Notes under the pieces: model-generated
Told to the model about the DNA's origin: nothing
Database searches by the model: none
What the model saw: the letters and a program-made list of their open reading frames with translations, nothing else
Shown: positions 9,052 to 17,711 of the stretch, one piece after another
Position numbering within the stretch: the first letter of the stretch is position 1
Layout of the letters: every line of letters starts with the position of its first letter
From: Chersky-840 sp036511675
GTDB taxonomy: Bacteria > Actinomycetota > Acidimicrobiia > Acidimicrobiales > UBA8190
Reading direction: 5' to 3'
NCBI GenBank assembly: GCA_036511675.1
Contig: DATCBU010000093.1
Span: 1-48,932, forward strand
Length of the DNA stretch: 48,932 bases
Position numbers and translations under genes: made by a program

Positions 9052-10134
9052 TCAGGCCACGTCGACCCGGTAGCGGTCCCCGGCGCGGGCCACCAGGGCG
9101 GCCCCCATGGCCCCGGCGCGCTCTCCCAGCAACGCCGGCACGATCCTCACCTCGGGTCGATAGGCATGCCCCTCGAGCAGCCCGTCGAAAGCGGCCCGCA
9201 CCTGGTCGAGGACGAGGCTGACGGTCTCCACCAGCCCACCGCCGTAGACCATGACGGCGGGGTCGAGGACCTGGGCGAGGTTGGAGAGCCCGAGCGCCAG
9301 CCACCACCCCAGCTCACCGAGCACCACCAGGGCGGCGGGGTCGCCCGCCTGGGCCGCCATCGTCACGTGCTCGCCCCGCACTGATTCCGGATCCCCGCCG
9401 GCGAGGCTCACCACCTCGTCGAGCCGACCGGCGTGGGCCGCTTCGCGGGCCAGGCGCCCCAGGCCGCTGCCCGAGGCGAAGCGCTCCCAGCAGCCCCGTT
9501 TGCCGCACGGGCACGGCGGCCCCGTGGGGTCGACCACCATGTGGCCGATCTCACCACCGAATCCCGACGCCCCCCGCACCACGTGCCCACCGGCGATGAC
9601 CCCACCTCCGATCCCGGTGCCGAGCGTCACCATCACGGCGTCGGTCACCCCCGTGGCGGCACCGAAGGCCCACTCCGCCACGGTGGCGCAGGTGGCGTCG
9701 TTGTCGACGACGGTCCGCATGCCCCCCAGGCGGGCCGACAGGCGGCCCACGATGTCGAGCCCCGTTCCCCGGGGCAGGTTGGGTGCGTACCGCAGCACCC
9801 CGGTGTTGTCGACCAGACCGGGAGCACCCACCCCGACCGACGCCACCTCGGCGTCGACGGTCCCCTGCAACTGCTCGGTCACCGATGCCAGCGTCTCGAT
9901 CACGAGCTCGAACCCCTCGGCGTCGGCATCGCCCTGGGATGTGGCGTCACCTTGGAGGGCGGTGTCACCTGCAGAGGGGATGTGACTTGGAGAGACGGTG
10001 TCGGTCGCACCGGCACCGCGGCGACCGGGCGTGGGCACCCGAACTTCGGACAACACGACGCCCTCGTCGTCGACGGCCAGGCCGAGCACCTTGGTGCCGC
10101 CCATGTCGATCCCGATCGTCACCTGCCCCGCCAT
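9052..10134 (-). CDS. ROK-family sugar kinase (glucokinase-like)
   Basis: A 360-aa ROK kinase, probably a glucokinase. Visible: the ATP phosphate loop IGIDMGGTK, the VVDNDATCATVAEW segment, LGTGIGGG, and the zinc-binding signature GHMV...CPCGKRGCWE. ATG 10134 follows GGGAGGT at good spacing; the longer open frame upstream lacks family similarity. Oddity: between the first strands (about residues 40-72) there is a low-complexity insert with repeated GDA/SQGDA-like units, coded by imperfect direct repeats at about 9930-10010, which the family normally lacks. It lies just downstream of the SRPBCC gene on the same strand. Confidence 0.88.
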   Translation of the reverse strand: MAGQVTIGIDMGGTKVLGLAVDDEGVVLSEVRVPTPGRRGAGATDTVSPSHIPSAGDTALQGDATSQGDADAEGFELVIETLASVTEQLQGTVDAEVASVGVGAPGLVDNTGVLRYAPNLPRGTGLDIVGRLSARLGGMRTVVDNDATCATVAEWAFGAATGVTDAVMVTLGTGIGGGVIAGGHVVRGASGFGGEIGHMVVDPTGPPCPCGKRGCWERFASGSGLGRLAREAAHAGRLDEVVSLAGGDPESVRGEHVTMAAQAGDPAALVVLGELGWWLALGLSNLAQVLDPAVMVYGGGLVETVSLVLDQVRAAFDGLLEGHAYRPEVRIVPALLGERAGAMGAALVARAGDRYRVDVA

Positions 10135-10180
10135 GCCGACCTCCCGCGTGGTTGCCCGGTGGTCGGCGGAGGTTTCTCGC

Positions 10181-10630
10181 TCACGTCGTGAGCGAGGACT
10201 CGACGCGTGCCTTGAGCTCCTCGAGAGCGGTATGCATGATGCGGCTCTGCGCCCTGCGCTTGATGAACCCCGGTAGCGGGACCCGCAACTCCACCTCGAG
10301 GGTGTAGGTGACCTCGGTGGACCCGTCCCCGGCAGTGTCGAAGCGGTAGCTCCCGTCGAGCTTGGACGTGAGGTCCCCGGCGGTTTGCTTCCACGCCAGG
10401 GTCTGCGGAGCGCCCGAGTAGTCGTAGGAGAGGGTGTAGCTGGTGGAACGGCCGAAGGCCCCGGCCCGGAAGGTGGCCTCGCCGGGCCGCCCCTCGTCGT
10501 CACGCCGCTCGATCACGACCTGCTTGATGTCGGCCGCCCACTCCGGGTACCGCTCGACGTCGCTCACCACGGCGAAGCACTGCTCCGGCGTGGCGGTGAC
10601 GACCATTCGCTCGGTGGCCAGTTCCGCCAC
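10181..10630 (-). CDS. SRPBCC / polyketide-cyclase-like lipid-transfer protein
   Basis: A 149-aa protein of the START-like SRPBCC superfamily, which binds hydrophobic ligands in a helix-grip fold. The opening ATPEQCFAVVSDVERYPEWAA is the classic start of the polyketide_cyc family. The middle strands (SYTLSYDY, TLEVELRVPLPGF) and the final long helix ALEELKARVE agree. GTG 10630 was chosen because AAAGGAG stands 5-6 nt before it; a GTG at 10636 overlaps that Shine-Dalgarno. It sits between the GT4 glycosyltransferase and the ROK kinase, all on the minus strand, so a shared transcript is likely. Confidence 0.83.
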   Translation of the reverse strand: MAELATERMVVTATPEQCFAVVSDVERYPEWAADIKQVVIERRDDEGRPGEATFRAGAFGRSTSYTLSYDYSGAPQTLAWKQTAGDLTSKLDGSYRFDTAGDGSTEVTYTLEVELRVPLPGFIKRRAQSRIMHTALEELKARVESSLTT

Positions 10631-10711
10631 AAACACTCCTTTTGTTCATCGTCACTCCGGTGCGACACCGTCTTCGGTGCCTCGACCAGGCCTCGGGCGC
10701 GTGGGCGGCGT

Positions 10712-11854
10712 TCAGCCTTCCACGTCCTGCAATGCCGCGGCCAGCCTATGTGCGAGAAGGTCCCACGCGAAGCCTGTCCGGGCCCGGCGCCGGGCGGCCC
10801 GTCCCATGGCCCGGCGCAGCCCGTCGTCGGTGAGGAGCCGGCGCAGGGCTGCGGCCACCTGACCGGGGTTGCCCGGGTCGTCGACCACCAGGCCCGTCTT
10901 GCCGTGGACGACGGCTTCGTCGGCGCCACCGCTGCGCCCGGCCACCTGGGGCACTCCGCACGCGGCCGCCTCCAGGAAGACGATGCCGAATCCCTCCTGT
11001 TCAAGTCCCGCCCACCGGTCGCGACACGCCATCACGAAGACATCCGCCACGCCGTAGAGGCGGGGCAGCTCGTCGTCGGGAACCGACCCGAGCATCTGCA
11101 CCGGCGCCCCGGTGGCCCTCACCCGGGCGTCGAGCCGGGCCCGGTCGCGCCCGGACCCCGCGATGGCCACCGTCAGTTCCGGAAACGACGGCACCAGCGC
11201 GGCGGCGGCGTCGATGAGCACGTCCATTCCCTTGCGCGGCACGAGACGGCTGACACTCACCACCACCGGTCCGTCGAGCCCCAAGCCCAGCTCGGTACGC
11301 GCCTTGCGACGGCCCGCGGCCGTGAGTGGTCGCAGTCGCTCGACATCCACGCCGGGCGGGACCTCCACCACCGGCGGCATGCGGCTTCCGGCCACCCGTC
11401 TCGCCTCGGTGGCGGGGTAGCCGCCGGCGCACACCGCCAGGGCGGAGCGCGCCAGCACGTGAGCCAGGGCTTGGCGCGACCCCGGGAGCCGGCCCGGCAC
11501 CGTCACCTCGGCGCCATGGAGCACCACCGCGTAGGGAAGATCGCCGAGCGACGGCCCGGCGAGTCCCAGAGGAAGGGCGGGGTCGAGAACGACGAGCGAC
11601 GCCCCGACCTCGTCGGCCATGTCCCGGATGCGTCGCACCGTCGCCGGGGTGGGCACCAACACCCGGCCGGGCACCCGCTCGATGCGGAACCCGAGTCCCT
11701 TCTGCTCGGCGTCGAAGGCGGCCGCGCCCGGGTGGGACGATGCCGTCAGCACCGCGAAGGTCGAAGGGTCCATCCGACGCCACAGCTCCCACACATAGGC
11801 CTGGATGCCCCCGACCTTGGGAGGGAAGTCGTTGGTGACGAGAAGGTGGGTCAT
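10712..11854 (-). CDS. GT4 glycosyltransferase (PimB-like mannosyltransferase)
   Basis: A 380-aa GT-B retaining glycosyltransferase. The N-terminal LLVTNDFPPKVGGIQAYVWEL is the acceptor-site block of the phosphatidylinositol-mannoside mannosyltransferase group (PimB/PimC). VSVSRLVPRKGMDVLI and EGFGIVFLEAAACGVP (E-x7-E) form the nucleotide-sugar site, followed by GKTGLVVDD. ATG 11854 places this block at the N-terminus; an upstream in-frame ATG (11929) would add 25 unrelated residues. A role in glycolipid or cell-envelope mannan synthesis follows from the family, not from the neighbours. Confidence 0.87.
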   Translation of the reverse strand: MTHLLVTNDFPPKVGGIQAYVWELWRRMDPSTFAVLTASSHPGAAAFDAEQKGLGFRIERVPGRVLVPTPATVRRIRDMADEVGASLVVLDPALPLGLAGPSLGDLPYAVVLHGAEVTVPGRLPGSRQALAHVLARSALAVCAGGYPATEARRVAGSRMPPVVEVPPGVDVERLRPLTAAGRRKARTELGLGLDGPVVVSVSRLVPRKGMDVLIDAAAALVPSFPELTVAIAGSGRDRARLDARVRATGAPVQMLGSVPDDELPRLYGVADVFVMACRDRWAGLEQEGFGIVFLEAAACGVPQVAGRSGGADEAVVHGKTGLVVDDPGNPGQVAAALRRLLTDDGLRRAMGRAARRRARTGFAWDLLAHRLAAALQDVEG

Positions 11855-11943
11855 CTCCCGCGTCCCGTCTTCGGCCTGTCCACGGGCCCATGCTGGCATG
11901 CCTTGGGCTTCCCGCCTGCCGCCGGGCACCGGGAAGGAAAGTG

Positions 11944-12165
11944 TCAGGCGGTGGCCCAGTCCCGGTCGACGCCCGAATGCCGGAGTCGGGGCACGAGCCC
12001 GGCACGCGACAGCATCCGCATGGCCCGCGCCTCCTCCACGTCGACCACGACGGCGTCGTCGGGCTCGCGTCCGAGCACGAAACTCATCAGGCAGTCCTTA
12101 CAGGCGCTGGAGCCCTGAAGCTCGCAGTCGTCGCAGCTGATGGAGATGGTGCTGGCGTCGGTCAC
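11944..12165 (-). CDS. Small conserved-type Cys protein
   Basis: A 73-aa protein with a Cys cluster near its N-terminus (CDDCELQGSSACKDCL: two C-x2-C pairs), able to bind zinc or an Fe-S cluster, followed by an acidic middle (DDAVVVDVEEA) and a basic end. No named family was recognised. GTG 12165 is preferred because GAAAGGG stands 6 nt before it; an ATG at 12210 has no ribosome site. It lies between the glycosyltransferase and a zinc-ribbon gene on the same strand. Confidence 0.68.
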   Translation of the reverse strand: MTDASTISISCDDCELQGSSACKDCLMSFVLGREPDDAVVVDVEEARAMRMLSRAGLVPRLRHSGVDRDWATA

Positions 12166-12237
12166 GTGAGGCCCTTTCGGTCCGGCCCGCCCGTTGGTGT
12201 CATCGACCACAGCGTCGCACCGGGGTGTAACGGAGGG

Positions 12238-12483
12238 TCAGGGGGGAGGGCTGGCGTCGGCGGTGGTGGTGGCCTCGTGCTCGTCGAGCACCTCGATCGA
12301 CCGGCCGTGCCCGCACCACCGGCAGCTGATCTCGACGACGGACTCCGAGATCACCTCCAAGTCTTCCACCGAGAGCTGGCCGCCCACGCTGTAGTGATGG
12401 AACGCCTTGGCGCGCCGGTCGGTGACGACGTCGAAGCGGGTGAGGTTGCCACACGCCGCACAGCGATACCGGTTCCGGGTCAC
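12238..12483 (-). CDS. Small zinc-ribbon protein
   Basis: An 81-aa protein with a C-x2-C at the start (YRCAACGNLTRFD) and a second at residues about 54-57 (ISCRWCGHG), the layout of a zinc ribbon. The end is Ala/Thr/Pro-rich. The start is GTG 12483 with a -10-like TAGCGT 6 nt upstream. Small ribbons of this sort are common in actinomycetes; the function is not known, and binding to nucleic acid or a partner protein would be a guess. Confidence 0.72.
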   Translation of the reverse strand: MTRNRYRCAACGNLTRFDVVTDRRAKAFHHYSVGGQLSVEDLEVISESVVEISCRWCGHGRSIEVLDEHEATTTADASPPP

Positions 12484-12489
12484 GTGCTC

Positions 12490-12495
12490 ACGCTA
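12490..12495 (-). promoter_or_regulatory. Candidate -10 element for the zinc-ribbon gene
   Basis: TAGCGT (minus strand) lies 6 nt before the GTG at 12483. Confidence 0.45.
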
Positions 12496-12503
12496 CCGCC
12501 CCG

Positions 12504-15035
12504 TCACTCGGCTCGGAGCAACACCGCCGTAGGTGTATTGGCCGCAATTCGTCCTGGCAGGGCGGCGACCACGTTGGCGAGGACCAACGCTCCCACGGCG
12601 ATCAACGCGATCGTCAGCCCGGGGACGCTCGGTGCGGGCACGGCGTCGATCTCGTGGGCGAAGAGGTCCCACAAGAAGCGTCCCACGACGATCCCGAGAG
12701 GCACGCCCACGACGGCTCCGATGCCCACGGCGACACTCGACTGCCAGGCCACGGTGGCCGCCAATTGCCGACGGGTGAAGCCAAAGGTCTTCAACAGCGC
12801 CAGGCTGCGTCGTCGACGGCGGACCGACGCCACGAGCGTGAGCCCCAGGGCGACCACCGCTCCGGCGCCGAGGCCCGCACCGAGATACGCCGGGGTGGTC
12901 CCCATGGAGCGGTAGTTGATGATCTCGGCCGGCCGCTGCACGGCCAACACCGTCACGCCGTAGTTCAAGGGCAGGGTCAACTTCTGGGCGATCCGCTGCA
13001 ACGCGCCCAGCGACGCGGCCGGTTCCGCATCGCGTTTCAGGCGCACCAGGACCGCACTCGGGCCCGTGGGCATCACGTCGTTGGGGTTGGACACCGACGC
13101 GGGGATCAGGCTCGAGGCGACGAGCGCACCGGTCCCCATGGTGGGATGCTGCCCGCCGATCTGCACCCCGATGGTGGGCATCGTCGCCGTCCCCACGATC
13201 TCCAGCGGCCTCGGCTTCGATCCGGGGATGGTCACGGTGACGGTCTCCCCCAGTCGTTCGTGCAGTGACGACAACGTGACGCCCCCCAGCAGGATCTGGT
13301 CGGGCCCCTCGAGGCCGTGCCCGGAAAGGACGGGCGGGCTCACCGACGCGCCCACCCGCTGGCCCAGAACCGGCACCTCGTCGCCGTCAACCGACGCGCT
13401 GCCGCCGAAGACCACGCCCGACCATGCCGCCACGGACCGGTCGTGGTCGAGGAGCTCTGCACCTTGGCGCCCCGGGACGGGGGCGATGCCACCACCCCCG
13501 GTCAGCTCGTAGCTCCAATTCCACCCGTACAGGGGGGGATGCGAGACGAGGGTGTCGAGGCTGGCTCCGAAGGTGACCGTGGCGATGACCACCACGATGG
13601 CCAACGCCGTGCCGACGATGGCCGAGCGCACCGGCACCGCGTGGTCGCCGGACCCGGGGTGCACGGCAAAGCGGATTCCCTCCACCGCCGGAGCCGGCAG
13701 CCCCGAACCAGCGACGAGGCGCAACAGATTCGATCCGCGCCCGGTGTCACGGTCGCGTTCCACCCCGACGCGATGGGGTGCGTGTCGAAAGGCGATCACG
13801 GCGCCGACTGCGCCCAGGACCACCACGAGGACGGCGACACCGAGACCGAGCACCGTCCAGTCGAATGCCACCCCACGGGCGGGATACACGGGGCGCACGA
13901 CCCCGATGGGGGCTAAAGGGGAGAGACCGACGGCGACCGCCGCCGCCAGCACGGACCCGATGAGCACGGCGATGACCAGACCGACGAGGCCGTCTCCCAT
14001 GGTCATGGCGGGACCGGCCCCGAGTGCACGCAGGATGCGCTCCTCTTGTGCTCCGAAGCGCAGTTGGCGCCCGATGGCCTGACCGGCGATGAGGAGGGTC
14101 GCCAGCGCCGCGATCCCCCCGAACACGCCCAGGGCGATCGACTCGGGCTTGATGGCCCGCTCGGCGATGGTGACGTTGGGCTCGACCCCGAAGAACGGGG
14201 GCCCGTTGGGCCCGGCGACATGCTCGATCTCTCGTTCGACCGTGCCGACGTCACGAAAGCCGTGATCGAGTTGCAGCGCGCTGACTGTGCTGTCGATGCA
14301 GCACGACACCAGGCGACGGGTGAGCGCCGGTGTGTAGACGATCTGCGCAGTTCCGGTCTTGTCGAGGGAGTCGAGCACCACCTGGTTGTTGAAGGCGACG
14401 ATCCCGACCACCTTCATGTCCATCGACAGGTGCGCCTTGGCCTTGAAGGACCCGCTCGTGCCATAGCCGGGGAGGTTGGTCTGGGGATTGGTGTAGAAGC
14501 CGATCGGCACCGTCTGTCCCACGTGCAGCCGCAGTGCTTCCGCCACGGTCGCCGACACGACGATCTCGTCGATCCGCGACGGATCGGCCAACCGACCCTG
14601 GAGCGCGGTGACACGGTCCTGATCGGAGAACTGCCCGTCCACGCTGCCCACGTTGTTCAGGATGCTGATGCCGTTGGCGGCCGCCCCGGCCGGTGCGGGG
14701 AGCGGAAGGCCGTTTCGCCCCAACGGCTGGGCATTGATGTTGAACCCGTTCTTCACCTGCCGGACATGCGGGAGGTGGGCGAGGGTCCGGGCGATGCTGA
14801 GGTCGGCGCCGGCACTGTTCGGTTGCCCGGGCTGCCATCCTCCGGTCGGGAGGATCAGGTCCGAAGGGTTGGTGCTGGCCAGATAGATCGGGAACGCAGA
14901 CTGGGTTCGCCGGGCCGCCGCCAGCGAGCCCATGGCCAGGCCCCCCACCATTCCGACGAGAAGGACGATGCCCAGGTAGCCACCCCACCGACGGCCGAAG
15001 GTGGCGCGGAACCGGTACCAGGCGAAACGCAGCAT
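12504..15035 (-). CDS. FtsX-like ABC permease, double-domain, without adjacent ATPase
   Basis: A large integral membrane protein (about 843 aa). It has an N-terminal helix (YLGIVLLVGMVGGLAMG), a long extracytoplasmic domain of about 280 residues with the typical ARRTQSAFPIYLASTNPSDL lead-in, then an FtsX helix set, a second exported domain, and a final FtsX helix set (YLGAGLGAGAVVALGLTLV ... GIGAVVGVPLGIVVG ... ALIAVGALVLANVVAALPG). This is the MacB-type permease arrangement, used to move lipids or peptides or to transmit force to the outside. ATG 15035 begins right at the family start MLRFAWYRFRATF; GTG codons at 15047 and 15113 are alternatives. No ABC ATPase is found nearby, so its partner must be encoded elsewhere. 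Confidence 0.85.
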   Translation of the reverse strand: MLRFAWYRFRATFGRRWGGYLGIVLLVGMVGGLAMGSLAAARRTQSAFPIYLASTNPSDLILPTGGWQPGQPNSAGADLSIARTLAHLPHVRQVKNGFNINAQPLGRNGLPLPAPAGAAANGISILNNVGSVDGQFSDQDRVTALQGRLADPSRIDEIVVSATVAEALRLHVGQTVPIGFYTNPQTNLPGYGTSGSFKAKAHLSMDMKVVGIVAFNNQVVLDSLDKTGTAQIVYTPALTRRLVSCCIDSTVSALQLDHGFRDVGTVEREIEHVAGPNGPPFFGVEPNVTIAERAIKPESIALGVFGGIAALATLLIAGQAIGRQLRFGAQEERILRALGAGPAMTMGDGLVGLVIAVLIGSVLAAAVAVGLSPLAPIGVVRPVYPARGVAFDWTVLGLGVAVLVVVLGAVGAVIAFRHAPHRVGVERDRDTGRGSNLLRLVAGSGLPAPAVEGIRFAVHPGSGDHAVPVRSAIVGTALAIVVVIATVTFGASLDTLVSHPPLYGWNWSYELTGGGGIAPVPGRQGAELLDHDRSVAAWSGVVFGGSASVDGDEVPVLGQRVGASVSPPVLSGHGLEGPDQILLGGVTLSSLHERLGETVTVTIPGSKPRPLEIVGTATMPTIGVQIGGQHPTMGTGALVASSLIPASVSNPNDVMPTGPSAVLVRLKRDAEPAASLGALQRIAQKLTLPLNYGVTVLAVQRPAEIINYRSMGTTPAYLGAGLGAGAVVALGLTLVASVRRRRRSLALLKTFGFTRRQLAATVAWQSSVAVGIGAVVGVPLGIVVGRFLWDLFAHEIDAVPAPSVPGLTIALIAVGALVLANVVAALPGRIAANTPTAVLLRAE

Positions 15036-15269
15036 CGGGGTGTTCACGGCCGACCACCGACAGGCACCCTCAACCCCCTCCTCGCCCTCGACTCGCCCGG
15101 GCGCGTCCGACACCCGGCCGTCCTGTCACAGTGTGGCCGGGGGCACGGTGCCGGCCAAGGTGGTCAGCCGGTGTGCCCGCTGTGTGCCAGCACGAGACTT
15201 GGCCGCTGGGAGGCGTGGGTGGCCCGCGCCCGCCGACGCAGCGTCCGCGTGGGCGAACACCCTCGTGCT

Positions 15270-15275
15270 TACGAT
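15270..15275 (+). promoter_or_regulatory. Candidate -10 element for the exonuclease gene
   Basis: TACGAT lies 6 nt before the GTG at 15282. It is the best argument for that start, since the frame is open far upstream. Confidence 0.5.
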
Positions 15276-15281
15276 GCGGTC

Positions 15282-16031
15282 GTGGCGAGTGGCGCCAATT
15301 CGCGTTGGGCCCGGTGGGTGGGCATCAACGGACGGCGCGCGCGGCGACGAGCGGGAGCGGTCCCCACCGACCTTGGGCTCGAATCCGCGGCCACACCACT
15401 CGGGGAGCCCGGCTACGACCGGGGCGCGGCGCTGTTCGACGTGTCCTTCGTGGTGGTGGACGTGGAGACGACAGGGGGCTCCCCCGCCACCTCCGCGCTG
15501 ACCGAGATCGCCGCGGCCAAATACCGAGGCGGCGAGTGCACGGGTGAATTCCAGTCGCTGGTGGACCCCGGGTGCAGCGTCCCGCCCCTCATCTCGCTGC
15601 TCACCGGGATCACCGACGACATGGTGCTCGGCGCCCCGGCTGTGTCGAGCGTGTTGCCCTCGCTGCTCGAGTTCGTCCACGGGTCGGTGATCGTGGGCCA
15701 CAACGTCAGGTTCGACCTGTCCTTCCTCGATGCCGCACTGGTCGGAAGCGGCTACGAGCCCCTCGGGAACACGACCGTCGACACGCTGGCGCTGGCCCGG
15801 CGCCTGGTGCGACCCGACGTGCCGAACTGCAAGCTCCGCACTCTTGCCGCCGCGCTCCGCCTGGAGCACCTGCCGTCGCACCGGGCCCTCGACGACGTGC
15901 GGGCCACCGCCGACCTGCTGCACCGCTTGATCGAGCACGCATCAGGGTACGACGTCTTCGTCCTCGGCGACCTGGTCGACCTGATGACGAGACCGTGCCT
16001 CCCGGTGGACACGGTCGGGGAGGTCGGCTAG
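15282..16031 (+). CDS. DEDDh 3'-5' exonuclease (DnaQ / Pol III epsilon-like)
   Basis: A 249-aa exonuclease with all DEDDh motifs: VVVDVETTG (Asp60, Glu62), GHNVRFDLSFLD, and LPSHRALDDVRAT with the catalytic His and Asp. TGITDDMV and CKLRTLAAAL are also family landmarks. The first 50 residues are basic and outside the domain. It would degrade single-stranded DNA or RNA ends, as a proofreading-type or repair nuclease; it is too short and lacks the C-terminal polymerase-binding tail needed to call it the replicative epsilon subunit. GTG 15282 is supported by the -10-like hexamer 6 nt upstream. Confidence 0.85.
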   Translation: MASGANSRWARWVGINGRRARRRAGAVPTDLGLESAATPLGEPGYDRGAALFDVSFVVVDVETTGGSPATSALTEIAAAKYRGGECTGEFQSLVDPGCSVPPLISLLTGITDDMVLGAPAVSSVLPSLLEFVHGSVIVGHNVRFDLSFLDAALVGSGYEPLGNTTVDTLALARRLVRPDVPNCKLRTLAAALRLEHLPSHRALDDVRATADLLHRLIEHASGYDVFVLGDLVDLMTRPCLPVDTVGEVG

Positions 16032-16168
16032 CTCGTCCCCGCTGCACCCCAGGAAGGCGGGAGCACGTGGAATCACCTAGGCGCCTCAGGTACATGCACG
16101 GAAGTTCGAGGTCCCGAGAAGTGCGACGAATGGGCGTAGGCCAGATCAGACGACTCGGGGGTACACAC

Positions 16169-17650
16169 GTGGCACGGCGCGGGCGCAGGCTCCGACGCAT
16201 GGCAAAGGTCACCGCCTTGGCGACGGTGGCGATGGCGGTGGCTGCACTCGGTGGCGGCGTGGCCTCGGCCACGACGGTGCACGTCCAGAGCGACCACCAG
16301 ATCACGGGCACGGTCGGATCGGTCGACGACAGCAGTGTGGCGGGCACGTGCGGGGCAGCGGGTGAGGCCGGCGACTTCTCCCTGAACCAGAAGGGCGGGC
16401 CCTCCACGGTGGACGTCGAGGTCCCATCGACGACCTTCAAGGAGAAGGGTGTGGGGGCGCCGTCGTTCGCCAACGTCTGTGTCGGTTCCCAGGTCCGTGC
16501 GCTCGGTGCGGCGTCGACCAGCGACGTCGTGACCGCCAGCGAGGTCGTCGTGACACCGGCGCGTGCCCAGCAGGCGTCGGGGACGGTGGCCGCGGTGGAC
16601 GGCGCCAGCACCGCAGGGGCGTGTGGGACGACGGGCACGGCCGGCGACTTCGTCCTGACGACACCGCGTGCCGACGACATTGTCGACGTCGCCGTGCCAT
16701 CGACCACCTTCAAAGACCGCGGTGTGAGTACGCCTTCGTTCGCCGATGTCTGTGTCGGTGCCCACGCACGAGTGGTGGGAACGATCTCCGCCGACGGCAG
16801 CGACGCGGCCGCCGTGGTCGTCGTGGTCCCGCCACGTCCGCGGGTGTCGGGGATCGTGACTGCGGTGAACGGGACCAGCTCCTCCGGTGCGTGCGGGACG
16901 GCGGACGAACCCGGAGCGTTCTCCTTGAACCAGAAGGGCACCACCTACACCGTCGAAGTCGGGAACCCGCCCACCTCCTTCCAAGAGCACGGGATGAGCA
17001 CGCCTACGTTCGCGGACGTCTGTGTCGGTTCCAGGGTCAGCGCCATCGGCACCGTCTCGAGCGACGACGATGTCGCCGCCACCGAGGTCGTGGTGGTCCC
17101 ACCCCCGGCCCAGCATGTCTCGGGGCTCGTGGCTGCGGTCAACGGCACGAGCAGCTCGGGCTCGTGCGGAACGGCGGGGGCGGACGGCGACTTCGTCCTC
17201 CAGGTGAAGAGCACCCCGTTCACCGTGGAGGTGCGAGACCTCTCCACGACCTTCAAGGAGAACGGCGTGCGCCAGCCGTCGTTCGCCGATGTCTGTGTCG
17301 GTGCCCAGGCTCGGGTCATCGCAACGATCTCGAGCGACGACGTGGTCACGGCCACCCAGGTCGTGGTGATCCCGCCCCGAACCCAGCAGGTCTCAGGAAC
17401 CGTCGCTTCGGTGAACGGCACCAGCACCTGCGGGAAGTCGGGCACGGCCGGGGCCTTCATTGTGACGGCGCGTGGATCTGCCTACACCGTGAATGTCGGT
17501 AACCCGTCGACGACGTTCCAAGAGCACGGGGTACCCGCACCCTCCTTTGCCATGGTCTGCACGGGCGACAAGGTGAGAGCGCGCGGCACGGTCACCGGCG
17601 ACAAGGTCGTGACCGCCACCGACGTCTTGGTGATCGTGCCTCCGAAGTAG
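16169..17650 (+). CDS. Secreted protein with five ~91-residue DUF5666-like repeats
   Basis: A 493-aa exported protein. The signal peptide is RRGRRLRR, a hydrophobic run, then VASA for cleavage. The rest is five tandem repeats starting at nucleotides 16301, 16574, 16844, 17117 and 17390. Each reads roughly SGTV-x-VNGTS-x-CGTAG-x-DF, then TVxVxxPSTTFKExGV, SFADVCVG, and VVTATxVVVxPP, which looks like the DUF5666 beta-barrel pattern. Each repeat has exactly two cysteines (CG and VCxG), suggesting one disulfide per unit. GTG 16169 fits the signal peptide with GGGGG before it; ATG 16130 or 16094 would lengthen the N-region. No anchor is seen at the C-terminus (ends IVPPK). Function unknown. Confidence 0.82.
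   Translation: MARRGRRLRRMAKVTALATVAMAVAALGGGVASATTVHVQSDHQITGTVGSVDDSSVAGTCGAAGEAGDFSLNQKGGPSTVDVEVPSTTFKEKGVGAPSFANVCVGSQVRALGAASTSDVVTASEVVVTPARAQQASGTVAAVDGASTAGACGTTGTAGDFVLTTPRADDIVDVAVPSTTFKDRGVSTPSFADVCVGAHARVVGTISADGSDAAAVVVVVPPRPRVSGIVTAVNGTSSSGACGTADEPGAFSLNQKGTTYTVEVGNPPTSFQEHGMSTPTFADVCVGSRVSAIGTVSSDDDVAATEVVVVPPPAQHVSGLVAAVNGTSSSGSCGTAGADGDFVLQVKSTPFTVEVRDLSTTFKENGVRQPSFADVCVGAQARVIATISSDDVVTATQVVVIPPRTQQVSGTVASVNGTSTCGKSGTAGAFIVTARGSAYTVNVGNPSTTFQEHGVPAPSFAMVCTGDKVRARGTVTGDKVVTATDVLVIVPPK
16301..17650 (+). repeat. Five tandem coding repeats of 270-273 nt
   Basis: Unit starts are at 16301, 16574, 16844, 17117 and 17390, with spacing 273, 270, 273 and 273 nt; the last unit is a little shorter at its end. 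The units are related in protein but have diverged in DNA, so the duplication is old. Confidence 0.85.
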
Positions 17651-17698
17651 CTCCACGCGCACCTGGCAGCGTCCGAGTCCTCGTCGAGACCGGAGCAG

Positions 17699-17704
17699 TA
17701 GGAT
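17699..17704 (+). promoter_or_regulatory. Candidate -10 element for the AsnC-type gene
   Basis: TAGGAT lies 7 nt before the GTG at 17712. Confidence 0.45.
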
Positions 17705-17711
17705 CGGCGGG

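Noticed and set aside
10385..12118. 577-codon plus-strand open frame
   Set aside because: Antisense to the SRPBCC and GT4 genes; composition typical of a shadow frame.
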